Shown here: positions 9,090 to 17,911 of the stretch, in pieces
Layout of the letters: each line of letters begins with the position of its first letter
How positions within the stretch are numbered: the first letter of the stretch is position 1
Source: Tissierellia bacterium
GTDB taxonomy: Bacteria > Bacillota > Clostridia > Tissierellales > Peptoniphilaceae
Direction: 5' to 3'
Length of the DNA stretch: 64,000 nt
Assembly (NCBI GenBank): GCA_012728295.1
Contig: JAAYFJ010000039.1
Coordinates: forward strand, 1 to 64,000
The notes under the pieces: model-generated
The model's database searches: none
Told to the model about the DNA's origin: nothing
Seen by the model: the letters and a program-made list of their open reading frames with translations, nothing else
Made by a program: the position numbers and the translations under genes

Positions 9090-10540
9090 TATAGCCCCTC
9101 TCTTTCCCATCTCTTTGGAGCAATCAGCGCTATTAATGTGAAAAACTCCAATCTTCCCATTAACATTAGCAATGAAAGATAAAGTTTAATCCACTGAGGA
9201 AAAAATGCAAAGTTGCTGGTCGGTCCTATTAATGACAGTCCAGGCCCTACGTTGCTCATAGTCGTAGCCGCAGAGCTTATGGAAGTTATCATATCATATC
9301 CACTAAAGGAAATTACTAGCACAGACACTGCAAACACCATAGCATAAATACTTAAAAATGCAGTAATCCCTGAAACTACTCCATCATTTAATACTTTGCC
9401 ATTAAATTTGATTGGCATCACTGCCTTCGAGTGAAATATTCTAGCGATTTCTCTTCTCACTGCCTTTGCCATTATCAGTATTCTTACCATCTTCATGCCA
9501 CCAGCAGTGGAACCTGCACTTGAACCCATAAACATCAATATCAAGATTACAAGACGACTAAATGCCGGCCACATATCATAATCCACCGTAGCAAATCCAC
9601 TGGTGGAGATGATTGAAACGTTTGTAAAAGATGCGCTCCTCAAAGCCTCTGGCAAAGTCATGCCTCCATAAATCCTAAGATTTGCTGATACCAATATTAT
9701 AGAAATAATAATAATTCCAATAAATAATCTAAACTCTTCATCTTTAAATGTCCTAAGGCTTCTTTCTCTATATGCATTGTAATAGTGTGAAAAGTTAACT
9801 CCACATACTACCATAAAAATAGTCATAACCACTTCTATATAAACGCTATTATAGTGTCCAACGCTTGTAACTTTACTTGAAAACCCACCAGTTCCCACAA
9901 CTCCAAAGGTATGTACTAATCCGTCAAACCAGTCCATTCCTCCTATGATTAGTAGGATGAATAACAAAAGGGTTACTACGAAATATGTTATATACAATAT
10001 CTTTGCAGTATCCTTCATCCTAGGAGCAATTTTACCTGCAATCGGCCCTGGAGTCTCTGCTTTAAAAATTTGAAATGCCCCAGCTCCTAAGGCCGGCAAC
10101 AAGCTAAGTGCAAATACCAATATTCCCATTCCACCAATCCAGTGGGTAAGGCTTCGCCAAAACACCACTCCCCTAGGAAGGATTTCAATATTTTTAATAA
10201 TACTAGCACCAGTGGTAGTAAATCCTGAAACAGCTTCAAATAACCCATCAATATAGGTCGGTACGCTACCAGATAACCAAAATGGTATGGCGCCAACTAT
10301 ACTGACTATTATCCAGCCCAAACTCACTATCAGCAAACCATCTTTCGGCCTAAGGTTTTGATGCTGTCCCTTGCGCAGTCTCATTACTCTTCCAAGGGCG
10401 ATTGCTAAAATAATCGTCCAAAAGAAGGCCCTTCTGTCTGAAGAGCCATCGTAAATACTAATTAAGAAAGGAGCCACTAAAAGAGCAGCCTCCATATAGA
10501 GCAGACTACCAATCACCCTTATGGATACGACGTAATTCAT
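9089..10540 (-). CDS. trkH: Potassium transporter membrane subunit TrkH/KtrB
   Basis: Membrane-embedded K+ uptake channel of the TrkH family, 483 residues with about ten hydrophobic segments. Selectivity-filter-like stretches include SGFTTTGAS (about 105-115), GVVGTGGFS (about 215-223), STSGFATV and the final SNVGPGLS. It partners with the adjacent TrkA regulatory subunit. The ATG at 10540 follows GAGGGAGG with an 8-base spacer and lies inside the end of trkA (35-base overlap), so the two are translated together. Confidence 0.95.
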   Translation of the reverse strand: MNYVVSIRVIGSLLYMEAALLVAPFLISIYDGSSDRRAFFWTIILAIALGRVMRLRKGQHQNLRPKDGLLIVSLGWIIVSIVGAIPFWLSGSVPTYIDGLFEAVSGFTTTGASIIKNIEILPRGVVFWRSLTHWIGGMGILVFALSLLPALGAGAFQIFKAETPGPIAGKIAPRMKDTAKILYITYFVVTLLLFILLIIGGMDWFDGLVHTFGVVGTGGFSSKVTSVGHYNSVYIEVVMTIFMVVCGVNFSHYYNAYRERSLRTFKDEEFRLFIGIIIISIILVSANLRIYGGMTLPEALRSASFTNVSIISTSGFATVDYDMWPAFSRLVILILMFMGSSAGSTAGGMKMVRILIMAKAVRREIARIFHSKAVMPIKFNGKVLNDGVVSGITAFLSIYAMVFAVSVLVISFSGYDMITSISSAATTMSNVGPGLSLIGPTSNFAFFPQWIKLYLSLLMLMGRLEFFTLIALIAPKRWEREGL

Positions 10541-11915
10541 TGATTAGCCCTCCCTCTTTTACCTTCTGCTGATATATAAAGAATTTCTTCAAAGTAGGCA
10601 AATTCTCAGTTAAACAGAATAAAACTAATCCGTCTTCACCCATTAACACGGTTTCACCTTTTGGTATTATTACCTCGCCATCTCTTATTATGACGCCAAT
10701 GATAATTCCTTTAGGCAAATTCAAGTCCATTATTCTCATGCCAACCACTATCGCCTTTGGATGTAGTACGACTTCTGTAACCTCAGCTTCTCCACCTAAT
10801 AGAAGGGTAACAGATACGGCTCTGCCTCCCCTTATTGCTTTTAGAATATTAGAAGCCGTAATGTAAATAGGATTAAATGCGGCATCTAAAGATAGACGAT
10901 CTATCATTCCCTCATAATTTGATCGACTCACCTTTGCAACTGCCCTGCCCACACCCTCTTGTTTGGCAATTGATGCCATCAGTAGGTTGACCTCATCCAT
11001 TCCTGTGGTAGCTACAAAAGCATCCATATATTCTATTCCCTCTTCTTGTAACAACTTCAAGTCTGTGCCGTCACCATGAATGACAAGACAACCACTTCCA
11101 AGGTGCTCAATGAGTTCTTCACAGCGTTTCATGCTTTGTTCTACTAAGGTTACTTCAATATTTTCCTTTATAAGATTACGTGTTAAATATAAACCTACCC
11201 TTCCTCCGCCAATAATCATTACCTTTTGCGGCCTTTTTTCCGTAAAAACACTGTCATGGAAGTGTCTTTGAAAAGCTTCAATGTCAGAAGATTGTCCCAT
11301 AATGTGTACTACGTCTTCAGTTTCCAAAACCGTTGAGCCATCGGGAATGATAATTGTACCATGCCGAGAAATTGCAGTGATTACTAAGTTTTCCATTAAC
11401 GGTAGGTCAGATATCATTCTCCCGGTCAATTCATGGTGTGTATTAATTGCAAAGTCTATCATGTGGACTTTCCCTTTTGCAAAGTCCCCGACACCTTTAC
11501 TATATGCTTTCAGCAAGTACTTTGTAATGGAATTGGCAGTAAAATACTCTGGGTTTATTACATACGTTATCCCCAAGGCCTCTTTAATAAATTTTATCTC
11601 TGCTAAATACTGAGGGTTCCTTATTCTAGCAATAGTTTGTTTACACCCTAGTTTTTTTGCCGCTGTACAAACTATAGTATTAGCTTCATCGCTATCTGTT
11701 GCTGCAATTAGCAAGTCATAAGTTGAAATGTCCAACTCCTTATACACAGAAAAATCCAAAGCATTGGCAGTGACCGTCAATACATCCATTCTCTCACTAA
11801 GAGCAGCTATTACATTTTCGTTTTTGTCAATTATTGTAACATCCATATTCTCACGAACTAAAGCCTGGGCTGTTTTCGCTCCTAGCTTACCCGCTCCCGC
11901 CACTAATACTTTCAT
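10506..11915 (-). CDS. trkA: Trk potassium system NAD-binding regulatory subunit TrkA
   Basis: Cytoplasmic gating subunit with a duplicated architecture: two Rossmann RCK-N domains beginning VAGAGKLGAKTA (residue 4) and IIGGGRVGLYLT (near 234), each followed by an RCK-C ligand-binding domain (about 140-220 and 370-450). The 469-residue full tandem form is the TrkA rather than the half-length KtrA type. It is the first gene of the run that continues through trkH, ung, the hydrolase, the C26 peptidase and pulA. Confidence 0.95.
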   Translation of the reverse strand: MKVLVAGAGKLGAKTAQALVRENMDVTIIDKNENVIAALSERMDVLTVTANALDFSVYKELDISTYDLLIAATDSDEANTIVCTAAKKLGCKQTIARIRNPQYLAEIKFIKEALGITYVINPEYFTANSITKYLLKAYSKGVGDFAKGKVHMIDFAINTHHELTGRMISDLPLMENLVITAISRHGTIIIPDGSTVLETEDVVHIMGQSSDIEAFQRHFHDSVFTEKRPQKVMIIGGGRVGLYLTRNLIKENIEVTLVEQSMKRCEELIEHLGSGCLVIHGDGTDLKLLQEEGIEYMDAFVATTGMDEVNLLMASIAKQEGVGRAVAKVSRSNYEGMIDRLSLDAAFNPIYITASNILKAIRGGRAVSVTLLLGGEAEVTEVVLHPKAIVVGMRIMDLNLPKGIIIGVIIRDGEVIIPKGETVLMGEDGLVLFCLTENLPTLKKFFIYQQKVKEGGLINELRRIHKGDW

Positions 11916-11972
11916 AAGCTCAACTCCTTAACTGGGATGAGGACATACATATCATACTATTTCATTATAATT

Positions 11973-12001
11973 ATTATAAATCACACTGTTTACAATTACA
12001 A
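11973..12001 (-). promoter_or_regulatory. Sigma-A promoter of the trkA operon
   Basis: TTGTAA (12001-11996), a 17-base spacer and a perfect TATAAT (11978-11973) on the minus strand, about 57 bases before the trkA start and directly next to the stop of the upstream cation-exporter gene. Confidence 0.6.
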
Positions 12002-13195
12002 TCATTTAGGCTCATCTCTAAAGCCTATATCTATATCCATATACAAATCATATCCAGGAAAGTGATTATTTACAATCTTTCTAATTTCACTTTTATAATA
12101 TTCCTTATCTTCTAAGTGCTTGCTTTTTTCCCCGTCTATAGTCAGCTCCACACACACTAGGTCCTTCTCACCTTTGTTCACAAATCTGAAGTCGTGTAAA
12201 TCTAGAACATCATCTCGAGATTCAACCCATCTCTTAAGCTCTTTATATAACGTTTTTTGTTCCTCAGTTTTTGTCATTATAGGATCCATGTGAAGAACTA
12301 GCTTCACTCCCAATTCAGATTCTATATCTTTCTCAATATTGTCTAGTGCATCATGTATGGTCATCATATCCACATCATGCCAAAACTCCACGTCCATGGT
12401 TCCCATATATTTTCCAGATCCGTAGTTATGCAAAAATAAATCATGGGTTCCTAGAACTAAAGGTTCCTCCTTTGCTCTTGCTTCAATTTTCCTTATTAAT
12501 TCCTGGTCAGGCGCCTCCCCTAATAAAGGATTTAGAGTATCTTTTATCAAGCCAATGCTCTCTTTTGTAACCCAGATACTAATTAATAAGCCCATATACG
12601 CATCAATGGGATACTTGGTAACAGAACCGATAATGTAGCTTAGCAATACCACAGATGTTATCAATACATCGCTAATTGCATCTGTTGCACTTGCCTCAAA
12701 CGTCAATGAGCCAGTCAGCTTAGATATCTTCTTGTAAAACCTAGTCATCCACAGCTTAATTACCATCGCCAAAACCATAAAGAAGATGGCGCCCTTTTGA
12801 GGAGTCAATACTTGAGGTTCTATAATTCTCAATACAGACTGATATAAAAACTGAACCCCAATACTAAGCACTAAAAAACTTACCACTAATCCTGTCACAT
12901 ATTCCATCCTACCATGGCCATATGGGTGCTTTCTATCTGGTGGTTTTCTAGCAATATTCATGCCCAATATTACAACCATTGATGAAATAGCATCAGAGAA
13001 ATTATTTACTCCATCTGCTACCAATGCTATGGAATGTGATAATACTCCAAAAACTATTTTTGTAATCGCCAAAAAACTGTTGAGCAAAAGCCCTACAGTT
13101 CCTGCATAGATACCCAGTCCATGGCGACCTGACGCCTTTTCTATGGAACCATATCGCCGTTGGGCAACTTTTGTTAATAAATCTACAGATATCAT
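12002..13195 (-). CDS. Cation diffusion facilitator (CDF) family metal transporter
   Basis: A proton-coupled divalent metal exporter (Zn, Mn, Co, Fe or Cd type). About six membrane segments fall within residues 25-215. The CDF metal site is visible in LVADGVNNFSD (about 57-67) with its partner HxxxD-type site further on, and KHPYGHGR follows near 88-95. A long cytoplasmic tail (about 215-397) includes the CDF C-terminal domain and an extra extension ending near DIDIGF. Its ATG overlaps the stop of the upstream ATP-grasp gene as ATGA, so the two are coupled. The pairing with thiol-ligase genes suggests metal or thiol homeostasis (inference). Confidence 0.9.
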   Translation of the reverse strand: MISVDLLTKVAQRRYGSIEKASGRHGLGIYAGTVGLLLNSFLAITKIVFGVLSHSIALVADGVNNFSDAISSMVVILGMNIARKPPDRKHPYGHGRMEYVTGLVVSFLVLSIGVQFLYQSVLRIIEPQVLTPQKGAIFFMVLAMVIKLWMTRFYKKISKLTGSLTFEASATDAISDVLITSVVLLSYIIGSVTKYPIDAYMGLLISIWVTKESIGLIKDTLNPLLGEAPDQELIRKIEARAKEEPLVLGTHDLFLHNYGSGKYMGTMDVEFWHDVDMMTIHDALDNIEKDIESELGVKLVLHMDPIMTKTEEQKTLYKELKRWVESRDDVLDLHDFRFVNKGEKDLVCVELTIDGEKSKHLEDKEYYKSEIRKIVNNHFPGYDLYMDIDIGFRDEPK

Positions 13196-14508
13196 TTTCT
13201 TTCCTTTCCTAAAATATGAGGTATTGAATAATAGTCCGTCATTCCTGAAATAATCGTATCCACCCCTAGTCTAGTATAGTATCCTGCAGGCTTCTCATTG
13301 AAAAAAAACATGCCCAGCACAGAGCCATAATCCTCTCTTATCCATCTTCCGCCCCTCCAAAATGCATAGGGTCTTTTGTACGGTTCAATAAATTTTTGTA
13401 TCAGGCTATCTTCTTTTATTATAGCCTCATCTATGGCATTTTGCCACTCATGTAAATCTACTTCCCTGCCAGCCAATACCCCTTGAGAAGCATTCTTATC
13501 CATGGGCTTTAATATCCATTCTTCTTTTTTTATAGTAGCCATATCATATTTTTCAGGAGTCAATACCGCCGTATACGGTACGTGCTCATCAATCCATCTA
13601 CACTGTTTTTCCGTAAAATATTTTCTCAGCTGAGGTTCAAATAAGCATGCAAAAAACCTCTTATTGTGAATGATTTGCGTTGAAATTGGACCAACTGTTA
13701 GCATGGCGCCATCTTTATAGGCTTTCAAGAAATTCTCAGCCCCATCAGGTCTTTCAACTAATTCAAAAGTAACCATGCGCCTATATATTAAGTCTATTTC
13801 AAAATCACCATCACATAGCTTTCCATCAATGTAGTCCAAATCTCTTATATCTGAAATAATACATGGACAGCCCTTGGCTTCGAAAGCTTCTTTATATCTT
13901 TTAAACTCTTCAGTCGTGGCGCTATCCAAAAAATCCATAATGCAAACCTTAGGCAAACCTATTCCACCAGATTCATGAAATAAATCAACGCATGTTTCCA
14001 CCCAGCTGTCAAACATTTCGAACTTGCTCAACTGCCAACTTTCTTTTAAGTCTTCTGCAATTTCGCTACTAAGCCAAATATCCGCCAATTCGTTATCCTC
14101 GTTCATTGCAGATGACCCATCTGTATTTAGTTCGAAAAAAAAATATTGCTCTGGAGAACCATAGCATATATCAAATCTTCCCATGGGAACCGTGCCGTTT
14201 AATGGGTTTTCACAAAGAATCAAATCCTCTATCCAATCAGGGAAATCAAAAAGTTGTCGTATTGATTGATCTTTATAATATGCTCCAATGGTCTTTTTAC
14301 CTATCTCCATCATTTTGTTTCCAATATCATTAAGTGCTTCTTTATCCTCCTGTAGCATTAGCCACGGCTGATATGAAAACGGAACTGGTTTCCCTTTATA
14401 AATAGCTCTGGATTTTCCAACTTTATTCTTCATGTTTTCAGCGTCTAATCCGTATTTTTTAGAATCATTACTAAGTCTCTTAAAAAAATCCATAGTCAGT
14501 CTATTCAT
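13192..14508 (-). CDS. ATP-grasp ligase of the glutathionylspermidine-synthase family
   Basis: Related to the synthetase half of glutathionylspermidine synthase, an ATP-grasp that joins a gamma-glutamyl peptide to an amine. Characteristic stretches are RFDICY followed by FFFELNTDGSSAM (about 110-130) and the ATP-binding WILKPMDKNASQG (about 327-339). The amidase half is absent. The second substrate is unknown; glutathione-like peptide synthesis is plausible because the preceding gene encodes a glutamate-cysteine ligase-like enzyme. A GTG two codons upstream is possible, but the ATG at 14508 has GGAGAGG at good spacing. It overlaps the ligase gene by 8 bases and the CDF gene by 4. Confidence 0.8.
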   Translation of the reverse strand: MNRLTMDFFKRLSNDSKKYGLDAENMKNKVGKSRAIYKGKPVPFSYQPWLMLQEDKEALNDIGNKMMEIGKKTIGAYYKDQSIRQLFDFPDWIEDLILCENPLNGTVPMGRFDICYGSPEQYFFFELNTDGSSAMNEDNELADIWLSSEIAEDLKESWQLSKFEMFDSWVETCVDLFHESGGIGLPKVCIMDFLDSATTEEFKRYKEAFEAKGCPCIISDIRDLDYIDGKLCDGDFEIDLIYRRMVTFELVERPDGAENFLKAYKDGAMLTVGPISTQIIHNKRFFACLFEPQLRKYFTEKQCRWIDEHVPYTAVLTPEKYDMATIKKEEWILKPMDKNASQGVLAGREVDLHEWQNAIDEAIIKEDSLIQKFIEPYKRPYAFWRGGRWIREDYGSVLGMFFFNEKPAGYYTRLGVDTIISGMTDYYSIPHILGKERK

Positions 14509-15805
14509 TACCACCCTCTCCTAAGGCACACCATTTAACAGATGGAATAAACCCTCTCTTATACAGTTCTTCAGTCTTAAGATAAGGATTCATCCTATTT
14601 GTCAGCATCTCCTCTAAAGGTTCCAAATATTTTCTCTCATCCAGGGGAAGTCCTAATCTTGCCATCTCTAGCAAATCTAAGGCCACTTCAAAAACCGTCC
14701 TCTCACATTGAGATGCTCCGAATCCTTTATAATATAGTTCCTGTCTTGCAGACATAACCCTATCCACATCTAAATTTCTGCAACTTTGATATAGTTCCTC
14801 TAGGTTTTCTTCATCATATAGAAGACCCTTCATCAGTGCTATTGCTGAAAAACTCAATGGATAAGGAACTGCATCAAACATTCTTATTTCAATAAAATTC
14901 TTTGTCCTTACATCAGGAAAAAACATTGTAAATAAATGCATTAGCTCCTCGTCTTTGGCATTTTCAGGATCTACTAAATCCTTTATTAGCGCTCCCTTAG
15001 TATATGTCATCTCACCATCTACATATGCATAAATTGCCGGTCTTTCCAATAGGTACTTGGCATATTTTTCATAGTTGAAATCCGGATCCAACGCCCCCTT
15101 TACTAACCCAGACCTATCATTATCCGTGTTTTCCCAAATATATGCGCGAATATTATGCATTTCGCAAGGTTCTCCCTCAAAGAAAAAGCCGTTTTCAAAC
15201 ATGGAATAAAAAACATTAGATAACATATTTGAAACATAAAATTTCTTGCGATAATCTTCCTCATCGCTGAAATCCACAGCTATTTGAAGAGCGCAAGTAC
15301 CTTTCATCATATTATGGGAACGACTGCCATGCTGCTTAAAGTAATCGAACATATTGTGATACCTATCCTTAGGTAATAGGTTTATTTCATTTATCTTAGT
15401 CTTTGGATGATATGCAATAGAAAGAGCCCAGAGTCCTCTTTCCTCCAGTATTGGAAGCAATTCACTTTGGAATTTATTATATGTTTCTTCCATTTCTGCA
15501 ATGGTCTTTTTAGGAGTCATGGAGAACTCCAGCTGAGCTCCAGGCTCAGTGGTAATAATCATGTCCTCCTTGGTCACCGTTAAGACATATCCGCTCTCAT
15601 CGTGGGCTACCCACCCTTTGGCAATAAGGTCTTGCATAATTCCTTCTATGCCCTCATCTCCAAGGTACGGTACACTGCTGCCATCATTCTGATGGACAAT
15701 TATATGCTCTAACTCAACTCCAACTTTGAAGTTATGTATAGGTTTTTCTCCAGCTCTTATCAAATTAACAAATCGTTGAATCTGTAACTCATAATCAAAT
15801 TTCAT
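14501..15805 (-). CDS. Glutamate-cysteine ligase family protein (GCS2 type)
   Basis: A 434-residue enzyme of the GCS2/EgtA-type superfamily, which forms gamma-glutamyl bonds with ATP. The N-terminal GVELEHI (about 29-35) and TTEPGAQLEFSM (about 86-97) are the usual glutamate/metal-binding elements; further conserved stretches are GTCALQIAVDFS (near 169) and FIEIRMFDAVPYP (near 302). The expected product is gamma-glutamylcysteine or a related gamma-glutamyl compound. It is the first gene of a three-gene overlapping operon with the ATP-grasp and CDF genes, with a near-consensus promoter 27 bases upstream. Confidence 0.85.
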   Translation of the reverse strand: MKFDYELQIQRFVNLIRAGEKPIHNFKVGVELEHIIVHQNDGSSVPYLGDEGIEGIMQDLIAKGWVAHDESGYVLTVTKEDMIITTEPGAQLEFSMTPKKTIAEMEETYNKFQSELLPILEERGLWALSIAYHPKTKINEINLLPKDRYHNMFDYFKQHGSRSHNMMKGTCALQIAVDFSDEEDYRKKFYVSNMLSNVFYSMFENGFFFEGEPCEMHNIRAYIWENTDNDRSGLVKGALDPDFNYEKYAKYLLERPAIYAYVDGEMTYTKGALIKDLVDPENAKDEELMHLFTMFFPDVRTKNFIEIRMFDAVPYPLSFSAIALMKGLLYDEENLEELYQSCRNLDVDRVMSARQELYYKGFGASQCERTVFEVALDLLEMARLGLPLDERKYLEPLEEMLTNRMNPYLKTEELYKRGFIPSVKWCALGEGGNE

Positions 15806-15831
15806 ATATGCCCTCCTTTTCTCTAGTATTC

Positions 15832-15860
15832 AGTATATATACCCATTACACTTTTCTCAA
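15832..15860 (-). promoter_or_regulatory. Sigma-A promoter of the gamma-glutamyl ligase operon
   Basis: TTGAGA (15860-15855), a 17-base spacer and TATACT (15837-15832) on the minus strand. The ligase start codon is 27 bases downstream of the -10 and is preceded by AAAGGAGGG. Confidence 0.7.
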
Positions 15861-16013
15861 CTCTTATATCAAAAAGAGAAAAATATGCATATTCTATTGG
15901 AAAATTGATAAAATTCAGCGGCTTGTTAAATAAAAAGTAATTGAAGTTTTTTCAAAATACGGCTGTCTTTTTTTAACATATATATTATAATAAGAATGAA
16001 TGGTGGTGAATAT

Positions 16014-17522
16014 ATGAAGTTTTTTAATAAATGGTTAATAATGCTTTCCTTTGTGCTTCTATTAACTGGTTGCACAAGTTCTAGTTATCAAAATGATATT
16101 AATGTTGCCGATGCTGCTGTTTCTCCTCTAGGTGAAAATGAATCGGTAATTACGCGTGTCAATATCAATATGGGCGAAGACATGGAAACGTTGATAGAAA
16201 ACCACCAATTCTATTCTATCAAGGTCAATTATCCTATTCTCAACAGCTCCAAAATTGATGCTTTAGTAAAAGCACACGTCTATGACTGGGTTCGTGAGTT
16301 TGAAGATGCCATGTCTCAAAAATCCAGTGAATCATCTCGTGGAGAGCTCGTAATTACATATAGTATCGCTAGACCCATAGAAAATTTAGTGGGAATAACG
16401 TTTAATGTAATGAGCACCGACAAAGTTGGTACAGAAGGTACTACCTTGTTGAAGACGATTAATGTGGATATTAAGAAAGATACCGCCTTAAGTTTAGAAG
16501 ATTTATTTCAATCGTCACCTCTGCCGATTATTAGCAAAGCGTTGACAGATTATTTTAATACATCTAAAGAATTCAGCCATAAACAGTCAAACCCTAAAAT
16601 GAAAACGTCAGTTCAAAATGCGGCACAGGGCAATGGAACCTATTCTATTGGACCCTATGGATTACAAGTAATCTTTCAAAGAAACTCTTTATTAGACAAA
16701 TCACACAAAGCTGTTATAGTGGATATTCCATATAATGCATTTGCAGAACATCTAAAAGAAGAGTATATTCCTCTAAAACAAATCGTTGTACCAGCCGGTG
16801 AAGATGCCTATATAGTTACTAATTCGTTGCCTACACCTTATATCGTGCAACGCTATAAAGATCAATGTAGAGCAAGGGGAGTTGATATTAGTAATATCGA
16901 TCCAGAAAAGCCTATGATAGCTCTGACATTTGATGATGGACCTAATAATAAGAGCACTGTAAAGATTCTAGACATCCTAAAGAAACATAATGTAAGAGCA
17001 ACTTTCTTCATTTTAGGAAGTAAGATTGAAAACAATCAAGAAGTTCTGAAGAGAATGGTAGAGGAACACCATGATATTGGAAACCACAGCTACTCTCACC
17101 CATCATTGACTAACGCTTCCGATGAGTTGTTGAAAAAAGAACTTGCCGTTCCAAAAGAATTAGCCTTTAGATTGCTAGGTGTGGACATGCCGTTTATAAG
17201 ACCACCTTTTGGTGCAGTGGATGCTAATTTGAAACAAAAAAGTGGTTTGCCACTTATTATGTGGAGCGTAGATACCAACGACTGGAAGAGCCGATCAGCA
17301 GATGCAGTTTATGAGCAAATCATGAAAAACCCAAAAGATGGGGATATAGTTCTAATGCATGATATTTACGACTCAACTGCAGAAGCTGTGGAGAGAGCAA
17401 TTCCTGAACTTCAAAAAATGGGCTTCCAAATAGTAACTGTCAGTGATATGTACTACTTACGAGGCATAAAGATGGATCCTGGTAAAACATACTTTGGCTT
17501 ACCAATGAAATCAAAACCATAA
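16014..17522 (+). CDS. Lipoprotein polysaccharide deacetylase (PdaC-like)
   Basis: The N-terminus carries a lipoprotein signal (LLLTGC, Cys near residue 20). A DUF4163/DUF3298 region (about 50-250) precedes a NodB deacetylase domain (about 290-490), as in B. subtilis PdaC. NodB motifs present are TFDDGP (catalytic Asp and metal-binding Asp), GNHSYSHPS (metal His pair), RPPFG, WSVDTNDW and IVLMHDIY. It would deacetylate peptidoglycan or another wall glycan outside the membrane. The frame is open six codons further, but the ATG at 16014 follows GGTGGTGA. It stands alone and is divergent from the ligase operon. Confidence 0.9.
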   Translation: MKFFNKWLIMLSFVLLLTGCTSSSYQNDINVADAAVSPLGENESVITRVNINMGEDMETLIENHQFYSIKVNYPILNSSKIDALVKAHVYDWVREFEDAMSQKSSESSRGELVITYSIARPIENLVGITFNVMSTDKVGTEGTTLLKTINVDIKKDTALSLEDLFQSSPLPIISKALTDYFNTSKEFSHKQSNPKMKTSVQNAAQGNGTYSIGPYGLQVIFQRNSLLDKSHKAVIVDIPYNAFAEHLKEEYIPLKQIVVPAGEDAYIVTNSLPTPYIVQRYKDQCRARGVDISNIDPEKPMIALTFDDGPNNKSTVKILDILKKHNVRATFFILGSKIENNQEVLKRMVEEHHDIGNHSYSHPSLTNASDELLKKELAVPKELAFRLLGVDMPFIRPPFGAVDANLKQKSGLPLIMWSVDTNDWKSRSADAVYEQIMKNPKDGDIVLMHDIYDSTAEAVERAIPELQKMGFQIVTVSDMYYLRGIKMDPGKTYFGLPMKSKP

Positions 17523-17545
17523 ACCGGTCTAAAACCGGTTTTTTT
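17522..17545 (+). terminator. Terminator of the deacetylase gene
   Basis: AACCGGT pairs with ACCGGTT across a short loop immediately after the stop codon and is followed by TTTTTTT. Confidence 0.8.
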
Positions 17546-17553
17546 CTTGTAAA

Positions 17554-17585
17554 AAAATGCCCTTAGTTCTCTAAGGGCATTTTGC
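17554..17585 (-). terminator. Terminator of the metG-rsmA-arsR operon
   Basis: ATGCCCTTAG and CTAAGGGCAT (17557-17580) form a 10-base stem with a 4-base loop. On the minus strand it is followed by a T run (complement of 17551-17557), directly after the ArsR stop. Confidence 0.8.
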
Positions 17586-17587
17586 GA

Positions 17588-17911
17588 TTAATGCTTATGT
17601 CTGGCATGTTCCAATCCTTGATGGAATAGTTCGTGAACATGATCATCATCCAGTTCATAAATACTTCTTCTTCCATCTTTTACAAACTTTACAAGTCTGA
17701 GATTTCTTAGTGTGCGAAGCTGATGGCTTACTGATGACTGAGATTTATTTAATGCCATAGCCAATTCTTCCACATACATGGGTCGTCTACCTAAACAGCA
17801 AATTATCTCCAATCTGGTTGGGTCTGATAGAGCTTGAAAAATTTCAGATAGTGTAGTTAATACATCCCCTTCGTGAAGTATTTCTAAGGCCTCTAATATT
17901 TCATCAGTCAT
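17588..17911 (-). CDS. ArsR/SmtB-family metal-sensing repressor, CzrA-like
   Basis: A 107-residue winged-helix repressor with the recognition helix near SQSSVSHQLRTL (57-68). The C-terminal helix carries Asp89, His91, His102 and His105 with the same spacing as the alpha-5 zinc/cobalt site of staphylococcal CzrA (Asp84, His86, His97, His100), so it probably senses Zn(II) or Co(II). The alpha-3 ELCVCDL site is absent (YVEELA instead). The ATG at 17911 has AGGAG 7 bases upstream and overlaps the rsmA stop as ATGA, so it is the last gene of the metG-rsmA operon. No metal pump is adjacent; the nearest candidate target is the CDF exporter about 4.4 kb away. Confidence 0.88.
   Translation of the reverse strand: MTDEILEALEILHEGDVLTTLSEIFQALSDPTRLEIICCLGRRPMYVEELAMALNKSQSSVSHQLRTLRNLRLVKFVKDGRRSIYELDDDHVHELFHQGLEHARHKH

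Noticed and set aside
11281..11613. A 110-codon plus-strand open frame opposite trkA
   Set aside because: No ribosome site, and trkA on the other strand is fully supported by motifs.
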